Below are positions 39,564-48,934 of a DNA stretch of 64,000 nt, piece by piece. The translations under genes were made by a program, and so were the position numbers. Origin of the DNA: Devosia pacifica (GTDB lineage: Bacteria > Pseudomonadota > Alphaproteobacteria > Rhizobiales > Devosiaceae); the NCBI RefSeq assembly GCF_014652635.1, contig NZ_BMZE01000002.1:911562-975561 (forward strand). Reading direction: 5' to 3'. The stretch's first letter is position 1, and each line of letters starts with the position of its first letter. The notes beneath the pieces were generated by a model that was given only the letters and a program-made list of their open reading frames with translations, was not told where the DNA came from and searched no databases.

Positions 39564-40378
39564 AGTAGCGTGATCTTCACGCGTTCATTGGCGGCGAGGT
39601 AAGGGTCGTTCGGAAAGAACGGTTCGCCATTGGCACGCCCCACCACCGAGTGCATTCTCTCGGATGCCAAGCCAAATTCACCGAGAATCTGGCGCACCGT
39701 GTTGGCGCGGTCGGTTGAAAGCTCCCATGCGCCATAGCGCGGATTGGAGAACGTCGAACCGGCTGCAGTATGTCCCGAGATGCGCACCTGATTCGGCAAT
39801 TGCTGCAGGATCGGTGCGATCGCGGCGATGGCCTTGCGGGTTACCTCGAACGGGTATTTCGAGCCCTCTGGAAACATGGGGCGGCCTTGCTGGTCGGCAA
39901 TAACGATGTCGAGGCCTTCTTCGGTTTCCTCGACAATAAGATTGTCCGCAACCTGGGTGAGGTCCGGCATATCCTGCCATGCCTGGCGGATCGAGGCCGC
40001 CGCCAGCGCAAAGGACCTGTCCTGCTCGATGGTATTTTCCTGGCGTTGCGTCTGCATCGCCGGACCCTGAACCGTATCCTTGAGGTGCTCTTCGGCGAAG
40101 GCCTGATCGCGATCGGGGTCAGGACGCTGCTCGGTCGGCTGCTTGAGGAATTCGCGCTGGGGGTTGCCCTGTTGCTCGATGACACCGGCGGGTTTGCGGA
40201 TCTGGGTTGTGCCGAAAGCGTCGCGCATCGACCCCGCGACAACTTGCAGCCGTGCCTCATCCTGAATCGAAAAGGAGATGATCAGCACGAAAAAGCAGAC
40301 GAGAATGGACATGAGGTCGGAAAATGTGACCAGCCATTCCGGGATCTCGCCACCGCTTTTTTCCTTCTTGCGGGCCAT
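39524..40378 (-). CDS. pomB: Flagellar stator-like OmpA/MotB family protein (PomB-like)
   Basis: A 284-residue stator B subunit. After a short basic N-terminus comes the single membrane helix FSDLMSILVCFFVLIISFS, with the ion-carrying Asp at D21; this and the following VAGSMRDAFG match PomB of sodium-driven motors more closely than proton-type MotB. A Gln/Arg-rich linker (about 60-130) leads to a C-terminal OmpA-like peptidoglycan-binding domain (ISGHTAAG...NPRYGAWELSTDRANTVRQIL). The ATG at 40376-40378 was chosen; the longer frame overlaps the upstream gene. It lies 4 bp after the pomA-like stop. No other flagellar gene is in the window. Confidence 0.85.
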   Translation of the reverse strand: MARKKEKSGGEIPEWLVTFSDLMSILVCFFVLIISFSIQDEARLQVVAGSMRDAFGTTQIRKPAGVIEQQGNPQREFLKQPTEQRPDPDRDQAFAEEHLKDTVQGPAMQTQRQENTIEQDRSFALAAASIRQAWQDMPDLTQVADNLIVEETEEGLDIVIADQQGRPMFPEGSKYPFEVTRKAIAAIAPILQQLPNQVRISGHTAAGSTFSNPRYGAWELSTDRANTVRQILGEFGLASERMHSVVGRANGEPFFPNDPYLAANERVKITLLQEAPPVPTGLSP

Positions 40379-40382
40379 TTTG

Positions 40383-41153
40383 CTAGGCCGCTTCTTCCAG
40401 CATGCTCTTGTGCTGGTTTTCAGGCAGGTATGCCACAAGCTTTTCGCGGATCAGAGCGGGGCTTAGCCCTTCGCGCACGGAGACGACTCCGTCGATGATC
40501 AGGGTCTGGTTGACCTCCTCGACGTCGAGCTTTGCGTTGAGCTTATCGGACATGGGCAGGCAAACGAGGTTGGCGAGGACGGCGCCGTAGAGCGTCGTCA
40601 AGAGCGCGACGGCCATGGCCGGACCGATGGCCGAAGGATCTTCCATGTTGCCAAGCATCTGCACGAGACCAACGAGCGTACCGATCATCCCGAAGGCGGG
40701 TGCGGCGTCGCCGAGCGATTTGAAGACGCGCTGACCCTCTGAGAGGCGTGACAGGTATTGGTCTCGCGCCAGCTCCATCGAGCCGCGGATATATTGCGGA
40801 TCGTAGCCGTCCGCGATGTGCTGAGCCCCCTTGGACAGATTGTCGTCGCCCGCTTCGAAGCCCTCAAGTCCCAGCGGACCAGAACGGCGGACGATCTCGC
40901 CCATCTCGGTGATCTTCTGGACGAGTTCGCGCGGCTCCACCTTCTTGTGCGTGAAGGCGACCTTCGCTCCGGTCAAGAACGCCCGGCCGATGCCGGCGAG
41001 TGGAAACCTGATCAGGGTTGCAGCAAGACCGCCGCCGACCACGATCAGGATCGATGGCATGTCGACAAATGCGCTGAACGATCCGCCCAACAAGATGGCG
41101 AAGGCGATAACGCCGGCGCCCACCAAAATGCCGATGATCGTCGCGAGATCCAT
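40383..41153 (-). CDS. pomA: Flagellar stator-like MotA/TolQ family protein (PomA-like)
   Basis: A 256-residue four-helix stator A subunit. The N-terminus MDLATIIGILVGAGVIAFAILLGG followed by SFSAFVDMPSILIVVGGG closely follows PomA, and the later GDAAPAFGMIGTLVGLVQML and GPAMAVALLTTLYGAVLANLV are the third and fourth helices. The cytoplasmic loop between helices 2 and 3 would contact FliG. It forms an operon with the PomB-like gene. PomA/PomB are usually sodium-driven; whether this pair uses sodium or protons cannot be told from sequence alone. Confidence 0.87.
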   Translation of the reverse strand: MDLATIIGILVGAGVIAFAILLGGSFSAFVDMPSILIVVGGGLAATLIRFPLAGIGRAFLTGAKVAFTHKKVEPRELVQKITEMGEIVRRSGPLGLEGFEAGDDNLSKGAQHIADGYDPQYIRGSMELARDQYLSRLSEGQRVFKSLGDAAPAFGMIGTLVGLVQMLGNMEDPSAIGPAMAVALLTTLYGAVLANLVCLPMSDKLNAKLDVEEVNQTLIIDGVVSVREGLSPALIREKLVAYLPENQHKSMLEEAA

Positions 41154-41299
41154 GAACCTGTCCGAGAAGTATCTAGAGCCACACGCTCGGGAACGAGTTT
41201 AGGGGGGGATCCCTAACCACCCCTTAAGTTCACGCAGCACGGCATGGCGCGTTTCTGCGCAATACCGAAAATTAACCATGCCCGCGCACACTCGCACTC

Positions 41300-42571
41300 A
41301 TGAGCGGAGAGCGTGCAGTGCAGCGGCGCAGCTTGCGTGTTGGTGGATTGATGATTGGGCTGGTGCTGGTGGGCGCCGGCCATGTTGCGTCTGCGGTGGC
41401 TGCCGATGCCCGCCTCGAGCCAGATATTCGGCTGGAGCCGGGTCTGTTGCCGCTTGCGCCGGGATCAGCGACCGAGCCGACCCATCCTCCGGTCGAAATC
41501 GATTGGTCGACCTCGCTGCGCGGGAGCTACATCAAGGACCGTGACGGTGAACGCTTCGAGCTTCAGGCGGTCCCGCGCGGAACGCTCGATTACCAAGGGC
41601 GGCGTGGCACGCTTTCGGCCTCAGGAGAGGTCACGATAACTCGACAAGAGCATGAAGATCCGCAGATCGGCGCATTCGATATCGGCATCAGCGGCGCCTA
41701 CGCACTTGCGGATCAGACGAGCGCCGAGGGCGCGGCAAGCTTCACCATGACCAACCCCGAGGCTACGATCCGCGATATCGCCGATACTACCGCTGATCCG
41801 GCCGATACCATTTCCGGCACTGTCTTGGGTAGCGTGACCCGGCAGTTCGGCAAGCTTTCGGTTTCAGCGGAAGGCGGCGCCGAGCGCACAGTCTACGGCG
41901 AGACGCGGCTGGCGGATGGAACGAACGAGCTCAATGGCGACCGCAACTTGTGGAGCGTCGAAGGCGGGTTGCGGGTGAGTTACGCGCTGACACCGATCCT
42001 TGATGTGTTTGCACGCGGCGGGGCTAACCGGGATTACTTCGACCACCCACGGCCGGAAAACGGGCAGTTCGCCAACGCGACGGGAACAAGCTTCAGCGTG
42101 GGTGTGCTTGGCAACTGGGATGGCTGGATGCAAGCCGAAGCGTCCGTCGGTTACGGCAAGCGTAATTTCGACGCGATCGCCTTCGAAGACGCGGAATCGC
42201 TGCTGTACTCGGCGCGTCTGACATTCAACCCGTATGAGCCCCTGACATTCAGCGCTGGTGTGGACAACAGCTTCGGTCTGCCGACCAGCGATTCTGATGC
42301 GACCAGCACCGTGACCACCAACGCCTATGCCGACCTCACTTACACGGCCAATTCGTGGCTGCGATTGCGCGCCGCGGCCGACGTTTACCGCACACGGACC
42401 ATGGCGGAAGACGAGACAGAAAAAGGCTACGGTTATGGTGTGGGGGCAGATTACCTGCTGAATACCCACACGCAGCTGACGGCAGATTATGGTTATGCGC
42501 GAGCCGAAACCGCAGGCGAGCCTGCCGAAGATCGCCACAGGGTGACCTTCGGCGTGACACTCGCCCGCTAG
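41300..42571 (+). CDS. Outer-membrane beta-barrel protein (BBP2-like)
   Basis: A 423-residue exported protein. A signal peptide occupies about residues 12-35 (LMIGLVLVGAGHVASAVA). From about residue 66 to the end there are roughly sixteen amphipathic, aromatic-punctuated strands (for example DWSTSLRGSYIKDRDGERFEL, QAEASVGYGKRNFDAI, QLTADYGYARAETAG), ending in HRVTFGVTLAR. This fits the outer membrane beta-barrel family BBP2 (PF10082). Function is unknown, although relatives often sit near polysaccharide genes, as here next to galU and galE. ATG at 41300; an alternative start is the ATG at 41351. Convergent with galU, 12 bp apart. Confidence 0.8.
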   Translation: MSGERAVQRRSLRVGGLMIGLVLVGAGHVASAVAADARLEPDIRLEPGLLPLAPGSATEPTHPPVEIDWSTSLRGSYIKDRDGERFELQAVPRGTLDYQGRRGTLSASGEVTITRQEHEDPQIGAFDIGISGAYALADQTSAEGAASFTMTNPEATIRDIADTTADPADTISGTVLGSVTRQFGKLSVSAEGGAERTVYGETRLADGTNELNGDRNLWSVEGGLRVSYALTPILDVFARGGANRDYFDHPRPENGQFANATGTSFSVGVLGNWDGWMQAEASVGYGKRNFDAIAFEDAESLLYSARLTFNPYEPLTFSAGVDNSFGLPTSDSDATSTVTTNAYADLTYTANSWLRLRAAADVYRTRTMAEDETEKGYGYGVGADYLLNTHTQLTADYGYARAETAGEPAEDRHRVTFGVTLAR

Positions 42572-42583
42572 GCAGGGCGCGGC

Positions 42584-43471
42584 TCAGGTAATTTCGCGAC
42601 CGACCCCGAGTTCGTGCAGTTCCGCGAGAAAGCCGTCGCGAATGTCGTCGCGATCGAGCGCGTAGACGACATTGGCGGTGAGAAAGCCGATCTTCGAACC
42701 GCAGTCGAACGACTGGCCCTCGTATTTCACGCCATGGAATTTCTGCTGGCTCATCAGCGTCTGCATGGCGTCGGTGATCTGGATCTCGCCGCCCGCACCG
42801 GTGGTTTGTTCTGCCAGGAGATTGAATATCTCAGGCTGCAGGATGTAGCGCCCTGAAATGATTAGGTTCGAGGGCGCTTCCTCGGGCTTCGGCTTTTCGA
42901 CCATGCCGGTAACTTCGAAGCCGTTGTCCGGTCCTTCGCCCCGCGCGATGACGCCGTAGGACCCCACCGTTTCATGCGGCACTTCCTCGACGGCGATGAT
43001 ATTGCCGCCGGTTTCCTCATAGGCCTCCATCATCTGCTTGAGGACGCCCTTTTCGCCCTTGAACAGCATGTCAGGAAGAAGCAGGGCAAAGGGGCGATCA
43101 CCAACGAGATCGCGCGCGCACCATACGGCATGGCCCAATCCGAGCGGTTCCTGCTGACGGGTAAAGCTGGTGTGACCGGCCGAGGGCAGATCTTTTTGCA
43201 GTTCGCGCAGGGCATCGTTCTTGCCGCGCGCTTCGAGCGTCTTTTCGAGTTCGAACTGGCGGTCGAAATGGTCCTCGATGACGCCCTTGTTGCGCCCGGT
43301 GACGAACACCAGATGCTCGATGCCGGCTTCTCGCGCCTCATCCACCGCGTACTGGATCAGCGGACGGTCAACCACTGTCAGCATTTCCTTTGGCATGGCT
43401 TTCGTGGCAGGCAAAAATCTCGTGCCGAGGCCTGCGACGGGAAAGACTGCGGTACGGACGCGTTTATGCAC
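42584..43471 (-). CDS. galU: UTP--glucose-1-phosphate uridylyltransferase
   Basis: Makes UDP-glucose for envelope polysaccharide, trehalose or cell-wall precursors. The 295-residue protein has the nucleotide-binding AVFPVAGLGTRFLPATKAMPKEML, the QQEPLGLGHAVWCA uridine segment, YGVI and VEKPKPEEAPSNLIISGRYIL. The start was placed at the GTG at 43469-43471 (VHKRVRTAVF) because GGAG lies 7 nt upstream at 43479-43482; a longer frame begins at 43528. Divergent from galE across 101 bp, so both UDP-sugar steps are neighbours. Confidence 0.94.
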   Translation of the reverse strand: MHKRVRTAVFPVAGLGTRFLPATKAMPKEMLTVVDRPLIQYAVDEAREAGIEHLVFVTGRNKGVIEDHFDRQFELEKTLEARGKNDALRELQKDLPSAGHTSFTRQQEPLGLGHAVWCARDLVGDRPFALLLPDMLFKGEKGVLKQMMEAYEETGGNIIAVEEVPHETVGSYGVIARGEGPDNGFEVTGMVEKPKPEEAPSNLIISGRYILQPEIFNLLAEQTTGAGGEIQITDAMQTLMSQQKFHGVKYEGQSFDCGSKIGFLTANVVYALDRDDIRDGFLAELHELGVGREIT

Positions 43472-43572
43472 CAGCTTACTCCAGGTTAATGAGCTAGAAT
43501 CGTAAAGGTATTGCAAGACCTGACCCATACCATGCGGCCAAAGGAAGCCGGCAAGATTCGAGAGGCAGGTTC

Positions 43573-44559
43573 ATGGCGGTATTGGTCACTGGCGGAGCCG
43601 GATATATCGGCAGCCATATGGTGCTGAGACTGGCGGATGCGGGTGAGGACGTCGTGGTTCTCGACAGCCTCGTCACCGGGTTTGACTGGGCGATCGACCA
43701 TCGTGCACGGTTCGTGCAAGGCGCAGCCGGCGATATGGAACTCGTCTCTCGCATAATCGCAGAACACGGCATCACAGAAATCGTTCACTTCGCCGGCTCC
43801 ATCGTCGTTCCGGAATCTGTCGCCGATCCGCTCAAATATTACGCCAACAATACGTCGACCTCGCGCAATCTCATAGAGGCGGCTGTGAAAGGCGGGGTGA
43901 AACACTTCATTTTCTCCTCGACCGCCGCCGTATACGGCATGACCGGGCTTGCGCCGGTGGTCGAAGAAACCCCGCTCAATCCGATGTCGCCTTATGGCCG
44001 CTCCAAGCTGATGACGGAAATGATGCTGGCGGATACCGCCGCGGCTCATCCGCTGACCTATGGTGTGTTGCGCTATTTCAATGTCGCCGGCGGTGATCCG
44101 CAAAAGCGATCCGGCCAGTCGACGCCGCAGGCAACGCACCTGATCAAGGTCGCGTGCCAAGCCGCTCTCGGCCAGAGGGAAAAGGTCGAAATTTTCGGTA
44201 CGGATTACGAAACGCCAGACGGCACCGGGGTTCGCGACTATATTCACGTCACCGATCTGATCGAGGCGCATGCGCTTTTGCTCGAGAAGTTGCGGCAAGG
44301 CTCTCACAGCCTGACGCTCAACTGCGCTTATGGGCGCGGATATTCCGTGCGCGAGGTGATCGATACGGTCAAATCGGTCTCGGGTGTCGATTTTCGCGTC
44401 GACGAGGCGCCGCGCCGTGCTGGCGATCCAGCCTCGATCACCGCGACCGGCGAAAAAGTGCGTGATGAACTGGGCTGGACACCGAGCCACGATGATCTGG
44501 TCGAAATGGTCCGCACGGCCTATGAGTGGGAAAGCCATTTGATGCGCCGAAATCGTTAG
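43573..44559 (+). CDS. galE: UDP-glucose 4-epimerase
   Basis: Interconverts UDP-glucose and UDP-galactose using bound NAD+. The 328-residue short-chain dehydrogenase fold has GGAGYIGSH at the N-terminus, FSSTAAVYG, catalytic Y141 and K145 in SPYGRSK, and the RYFNVAGGDP substrate region. Length is slightly short but typical of alphaproteobacterial GalE. It is paired with divergent galU, so together they would supply UDP-galactose for surface polysaccharide. The lytic transglycosylase gene starts 8 bp after its stop. Confidence 0.93.
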   Translation: MAVLVTGGAGYIGSHMVLRLADAGEDVVVLDSLVTGFDWAIDHRARFVQGAAGDMELVSRIIAEHGITEIVHFAGSIVVPESVADPLKYYANNTSTSRNLIEAAVKGGVKHFIFSSTAAVYGMTGLAPVVEETPLNPMSPYGRSKLMTEMMLADTAAAHPLTYGVLRYFNVAGGDPQKRSGQSTPQATHLIKVACQAALGQREKVEIFGTDYETPDGTGVRDYIHVTDLIEAHALLLEKLRQGSHSLTLNCAYGRGYSVREVIDTVKSVSGVDFRVDEAPRRAGDPASITATGEKVRDELGWTPSHDDLVEMVRTAYEWESHLMRRNR

Positions 44560-44567
44560 GATTGCTG

Positions 44568-45782
44568 ATGCTTAGGGCTCTTGTTTTAGCGATCGCCGTT
44601 ATGGGGTCGGCCGCGCTTCCGACGGTGGCGCAGCCTGTCGAGAGTTTCGACGCATTCTTGGTCGGGTTCCGCAGCAAGGCGGTTGCGGCGGGGGTGTCGC
44701 CCGAAACCTATCAGCGGGCAGTGGCGGGGCTGACGCCGGATCCGCGAACGCCGGCGCTCGTGACCGGGCAGCCGGAATTCGCCACACCGATCTGGGACTA
44801 TATTGACGGTCGGGTTACCGCCAACCGCATCAGTCGCGGGCGCGCCGCCATATCGCGCAACAGCAGTTTGTTCCAACAGGTCGGCGCCCGATACGGTGTC
44901 GATCCATATCTGCTCGGCGCAATCTGGGGTATGGAGACGGACTATGGTGCCGTGCTCGACAACCGCACCCTCGTGCGCCCGATCATCCGGTCGCTGGCCA
45001 CCCTTGTTCATCAGCGGCGTACGCGGCTGGCCGAAGACGAGGCCGACTTCATCGCCGCGCTGAAACTGGTGGAGCGGGGACCACACACTGCCGAAACGCT
45101 TGTCGGATCGTGGGCAGGTGCGATCGGCCACCTGCAGGTCAACCCGTCCAACGTTCTGGCGCATGGCACAGATGGTGATGGAGATGGGCGGGTCGATCTG
45201 CACGCCTCGCTCGCCGACGCTCTGGCGACCAGCGCGGTCTATCTGCGCAATCTCGGCTATGTACCGGGTGTCGACTGGGGGTTCGAAGTCGTTCTGCCGG
45301 AAGGGTTCGATTATCTGCTGGCTGATCGGGAGACTATGCGGCCCGTCGGCTTTTTTGCCGAAAGGGGGGTGCAGCGCGTTGCGGGCCGTGACTTCGACAG
45401 GCTCGAAGAGCCGGGGTTTCTTTATGTTCCGGCCGGTCGGAACGGGCCCAAATTTCTGATGACGCGGAACTATCTGGTCCTCAAGGGCTATAACTTTTCT
45501 GACAGCTATGCGCTCTCAGTGGCGCACATGACTGACAGGCTGAAGGGGGCGGGGCCGTTTGTTCAATCGTGGCCGCGCGGCACGGCCTTCCCCGATCTGG
45601 CGCAGCGTCGCGAGATCCAGCAGGCCCTCACGAGCCTCGGCTATTATTCCGGCACCATCGATGGACGGCTGGGCCCGATCAGCCAGGCAGCCTATGCTCG
45701 GTTCCAGGCGGCGCGAGGCCTTGTGGCGGATGGGTTCATCACGCGTGCATCGCATGCAGAACTTCTCTCTGCGATGCGCTAG
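44568..45782 (+). CDS. Lytic murein transglycosylase, MltB-type, with peptidoglycan-binding domain
   Basis: A 404-residue exported enzyme that cuts peptidoglycan glycan chains to 1,6-anhydro ends. It has a signal peptide (about 1-21), an SLT_2/MltB catalytic domain (about 26-325) with catalytic E123 in IWGMETDYG and GAIGHLQVNPSNVL, and a C-terminal PG_binding_1 domain (about 340-400; IQQALTSLGYYSGTIDGRLGPISQAAYARFQAARGL split by turns). No lipobox is seen, so it is likely soluble in the periplasm. The ATG at 44568 was chosen so that the signal peptide begins at MLRALVL. Confidence 0.92.
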   Translation: MLRALVLAIAVMGSAALPTVAQPVESFDAFLVGFRSKAVAAGVSPETYQRAVAGLTPDPRTPALVTGQPEFATPIWDYIDGRVTANRISRGRAAISRNSSLFQQVGARYGVDPYLLGAIWGMETDYGAVLDNRTLVRPIIRSLATLVHQRRTRLAEDEADFIAALKLVERGPHTAETLVGSWAGAIGHLQVNPSNVLAHGTDGDGDGRVDLHASLADALATSAVYLRNLGYVPGVDWGFEVVLPEGFDYLLADRETMRPVGFFAERGVQRVAGRDFDRLEEPGFLYVPAGRNGPKFLMTRNYLVLKGYNFSDSYALSVAHMTDRLKGAGPFVQSWPRGTAFPDLAQRREIQQALTSLGYYSGTIDGRLGPISQAAYARFQAARGLVADGFITRASHAELLSAMR

Positions 45783-45826
45783 GATCGGGCTATAACACCG
45801 CTATGAGTAGCGATGAGGAGGCGAGC

Positions 45827-46234
45827 ATGCACCAGGGATCCTGCCTGTGCGGAGCCGTATCATTCAGCGTGCGCGGTGCGCTTAGCCCGCCCACCGCATG
45901 CCATTGCTCGATGTGCCGCAAACATCATGGTCATTTTGAAGCCGGCACCGATGTGCCGAGGGACCAGGTGGAGATCAAGGGCGGGGAGACGGTGCGCTGG
46001 TATCAGTCCTCCGAGCGCGTTCGGCGCGGCTTCTGTTCGGTATGCGGCTCGTCTCTCTTCTTCGACATCGAAGGGGTGGATCGGATCGGGTTATCGATGG
46101 GGGCGTTCGATACGCCAACCGACAGCCGCCTTGCGATGCACATATTTGTCGCCGACAAGGGTGATTACTACGAGATTGCCGACGGTCTGCCGCAGCATGA
46201 CGGCGTGCCGGTGGCACCGGCCCAGGAGAGTTGA
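45827..46234 (+). CDS. GFA (glutathione-dependent formaldehyde-activating-like) family protein
   Basis: A 135-residue zinc protein with the GFA/CENP-V pattern: C6 and C8 (CLCGAV), C25, C27 and C30 (CHCSMCRK) and C70 and C73 (FCSVCG), which bind two zinc ions. The family includes S-(hydroxymethyl)glutathione synthase, but most members have no proven activity. The start at 45827 (MHQGSC) was chosen because GAGGAGG lies 5 nt upstream; an ATG at 45803 is possible. The stop overlaps the next ATG (TGATG). Confidence 0.87.
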   Translation: MHQGSCLCGAVSFSVRGALSPPTACHCSMCRKHHGHFEAGTDVPRDQVEIKGGETVRWYQSSERVRRGFCSVCGSSLFFDIEGVDRIGLSMGAFDTPTDSRLAMHIFVADKGDYYEIADGLPQHDGVPVAPAQES

Positions 46235-47436
46235 TGGCGCGGTTTTTCGCGACACTGATGGTCATGGCGCTGATGGCGATAGATATGTCTGCCGCCATGG
46301 CGCAGGAGCGCATTGAAGTGGCGCAGCGCCGCACCCTGTTCGACATGCTGTTCGGTGAACCCGAGCAGCAGCAACAGCGCCCGCCGGTGGAGCAGCCGCG
46401 CCAGCAACAGCCTCAGCGTCAGCCCGCACCGCGCCAGCAGCAACCACAGCGCAGCGCTCCCGCCCCGTCGCCCAGCCCGAGCGCCAGCCTGCCAGAGCCT
46501 TCAGTCGGGGTCGACAAGGCTGAGGACGCAACGCGGCTGGCCGTGTTCGGGGATTCCCTTGCCAGCGACCTGGCACGGGCGCTTGAGCGCCTTTATGCAG
46601 AGGATCCCAACCTCGTAGTGCTTCGACAGGGTGTCGGCTCCTCCGGTTTTGTGCGGGACGACTTCTTTGACTGGAACGCCGCCATCGAAAAGGAAGTGGC
46701 GGACGACACGTTCGATCTGGCGGTCGTGATTATTGGCATTAATGACAGGCAGAATTTGAGGGTCGATGGCCGCTCGACAGAGCCCCTCAGCGATGCCTGG
46801 ACGGACGCCTACCGGCAGCGCATCGCCGAGTTCATTGCAGAAATCCGCAGCGCTGGTAAGCCAGTCATTTGGGTGGGCTTGCCGCCGATGTCTGCTTCCT
46901 CATACTCCTCCGCTATCAGCCAAATCAGCGCCATCCACAGATTGGCCGCCGTTTCGGGTGGCGCCGAGTTCGTCGACATCTATGAGCGTTTTCTGGGAGA
47001 GGACGGCAAATATTCTTCCTATGGTCCCGACCTCAACGGGCAGAACGTGCGCATGCGCAAGGATGACGGCATCCACTTCTCGACGGCGGGATCAGACAAG
47101 CTGGCCTTTTTCGTCAATCAAGCGGTCCGCAGGTATTATCGCGAGGGCGGGATCAGCGTCGAAGTAGCCGATCCGCTCTCTAACACCGATGCGGGAAGCA
47201 TGCTGCGGCCTCCATTCCAGGGGCTGGGACAGATCAGGCTTCTCGAAGTTGCCGGTGCCGTTGCGCCGCTCAATCGCTCGCCCGGGCGGGCGCAGACACT
47301 GGTGAGCGCTTCGAGCGTTGACCAGTCGGAGCGCCCGTTCAGTCTTGAAGATCTGGTGAAGGCGCCTGTGGGACGCCTGGACGCATTCGGTGCCGGCATC
47401 GCACCCGAGGAGCCCGACGCCTCGCCTTCGCCATGA
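46234..47436 (+). CDS. Secreted SGNH-hydrolase-like protein (DUF459)
   Basis: A 400-residue exported protein with a signal peptide (about 1-23, cut after AMA), a Gln/Pro-rich linker (about 42-92) and an SGNH hydrolase domain. The domain has the block I motif FGDSLA with S108, a conserved GINDRQ block (the N of block III), and DDGIHFSTAGSDK holding the catalytic Asp/His. This fits the DUF459 group, likely an esterase acting on periplasmic glycans or peptidoglycan substituents; that is inference. The start ATG overlaps the GFA stop. It ends at a strong terminator shared with gltD. Confidence 0.85.
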   Translation: MARFFATLMVMALMAIDMSAAMAQERIEVAQRRTLFDMLFGEPEQQQQRPPVEQPRQQQPQRQPAPRQQQPQRSAPAPSPSPSASLPEPSVGVDKAEDATRLAVFGDSLASDLARALERLYAEDPNLVVLRQGVGSSGFVRDDFFDWNAAIEKEVADDTFDLAVVIIGINDRQNLRVDGRSTEPLSDAWTDAYRQRIAEFIAEIRSAGKPVIWVGLPPMSASSYSSAISQISAIHRLAAVSGGAEFVDIYERFLGEDGKYSSYGPDLNGQNVRMRKDDGIHFSTAGSDKLAFFVNQAVRRYYREGGISVEVADPLSNTDAGSMLRPPFQGLGQIRLLEVAGAVAPLNRSPGRAQTLVSASSVDQSERPFSLEDLVKAPVGRLDAFGAGIAPEEPDASPSP

Positions 47437-47446
47437 CATGAAAAAA

Positions 47447-47470
47447 GCCGCCGGAAACCCGGCGGCCTTT
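47447..47470. terminator. Bidirectional terminator between DUF459 gene and gltD
   Basis: Stem GCCGCCGG (47447-47454) with CCGGCGGC (47459-47466), AAAC loop, preceded by six A residues and followed by TTT within a few bases. Confidence 0.85.
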
Positions 47471-47494
47471 CATGCTTTACAGCTGCGTTTGCGC

Positions 47495-48922
47495 TTAGCG
47501 CGGAAGATCGGTCTTGCCCATCAGGTCGATGTCGATAGAGCGCGCAGCCTGCCGACCCTCCCGGATTGCCCACACGACAAGCGACTGGCCCCGACGCATG
47601 TCACCAGCGGCATAGACCCCATCAACGCTCGTCTTGTAGCTGAACGTGTCCGCAAACAGATTGCCGCGCTTATCGAGCTCGGCATTGAGTTCGGCCAGCA
47701 AACCCTCATGGATCGGGCTGGCGAAACCGATCGCCACAAGCACAAGATCCGCCTTGATGATGAACTCGCTGCCTGGGATCGGCTTGCGCTGGCGGTCGAC
47801 GCGGGCGCATTCGACGCCATTGACCCGCCCACGGGCATCGCTGACGATGCGCATGGTGCCCGCGGCAAACTCGCGGATCGCGCCTTCGGCCTGGCTTGAG
47901 GAGGTGCGCATCTTGACCGGCCAGTTCGGCCAGTTGGTCAGCTTGTCCTCCATTTTCGGCGGCTCGGGACGCACATCGAGCTGAGTGACGGCAATGGCGC
48001 CCTGGCGGAACGAGGTGCCGATGCAGTCTGAGGCCGTGTCACCACCACCGATAACGACAACATGCTTGCCGGCGGCGGTCAGCTGAATTTCCTCAGAAAC
48101 ATCCTCGCCCGCGAGGCGACGGTTCTGCTGAACGAGGAACGGCATGGCGTAATGCACACCGTCGAAGTTCGAGCCTTCGGCGCCGACATCACGCGGCTTT
48201 TCCGAGCCGCCGCAAAGCAGAACAGCATCGTGCTTCGCCTTGAGCTCGCTCAAGGGACGGGTGACGCCGATATTTTCGTTGTAATGGAAAGTGACGCCTT
48301 CGGCTTCCATCTGGCTGACGCGGAAGTCGATATGGTGCTTTTCCATCTTGAAGTCGGGGATGCCATACCGCATCAGCCCGCCGGCTCGCGCCTGGCGCTC
48401 ATAGACATGGACCTCGTGGCCAGCACGCGCGAGCTGCTGCGCCGCCGCCATGCCCGCGGGGCCTGAGCCGACGACTCCGATGGACTTGCCGGTCTTCGTC
48501 TTCGGAGGCTGCGGATGCACCCAGCCGGCACGGATCGCGCGATCAGCAATCGCCTGTTCCACGGTCTTGATGGCAACCGGCGTGTCCTCGAGGTTCAGCG
48601 TGCAGGCTTCCTCGCATGGGGCCGGGCAGATGCGCCCTGTGAACTCGGGGAAGTTGTTGGTCGAGTGCAGGTTCTGCGCCGCTTCCTGCCAGTCCCCGTG
48701 ATAAACGAGATCATTCCAGTCAGGGATCTGGTTGTTCACCGGGCAGCCCGTGTCACCATGACAGAACGGAATACCGCAATCCATGCAGCGGGCGGCCTGA
48801 TCCACCACCCGGCTTTCAGAAAGCGGGATGGTGAATTCGCCGAAGTGCCGCACGCGATCCGAAGCCGGCTCGTAGCGCGGCTCCTCGCGTTCGATCTCAA
48901 GAAAGCCTGTAACCTTACCCAT
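47495..48922 (-). CDS. gltD: Glutamate synthase (NADPH) small subunit
   Basis: Electron-input subunit of glutamate synthase (475 residues): oxidises NADPH and passes electrons through FAD and Fe-S clusters to GltB. The N-terminal Cys-rich part [25 protein letters not shown] binds [4Fe-4S] clusters. FAD-binding [26 protein letters not shown] and NADPH-binding [15 protein letters not shown] follow, and the C-terminal [23 protein letters not shown] closes the FAD site. A GAGAGGAAAG RBS precedes the ATG, and the gene starts 12 bp after the gltB stop. Confidence 0.96.
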   Translation of the reverse strand: MGKVTGFLEIEREEPRYEPASDRVRHFGEFTIPLSESRVVDQAARCMDCGIPFCHGDTGCPVNNQIPDWNDLVYHGDWQEAAQNLHSTNNFPEFTGRICPAPCEEACTLNLEDTPVAIKTVEQAIADRAIRAGWVHPQPPKTKTGKSIGVVGSGPAGMAAAQQLARAGHEVHVYERQARAGGLMRYGIPDFKMEKHHIDFRVSQMEAEGVTFHYNENIGVTRPLSELKAKHDAVLLCGGSEKPRDVGAEGSNFDGVHYAMPFLVQQNRRLAGEDVSEEIQLTAAGKHVVVIGGGDTASDCIGTSFRQGAIAVTQLDVRPEPPKMEDKLTNWPNWPVKMRTSSSQAEGAIREFAAGTMRIVSDARGRVNGVECARVDRQRKPIPGSEFIIKADLVLVAIGFASPIHEGLLAELNAELDKRGNLFADTFSYKTSVDGVYAAGDMRRGQSLVVWAIREGRQAARSIDIDLMGKTDLPR

Positions 48923-48934
48923 AAGCTTTCCTCT

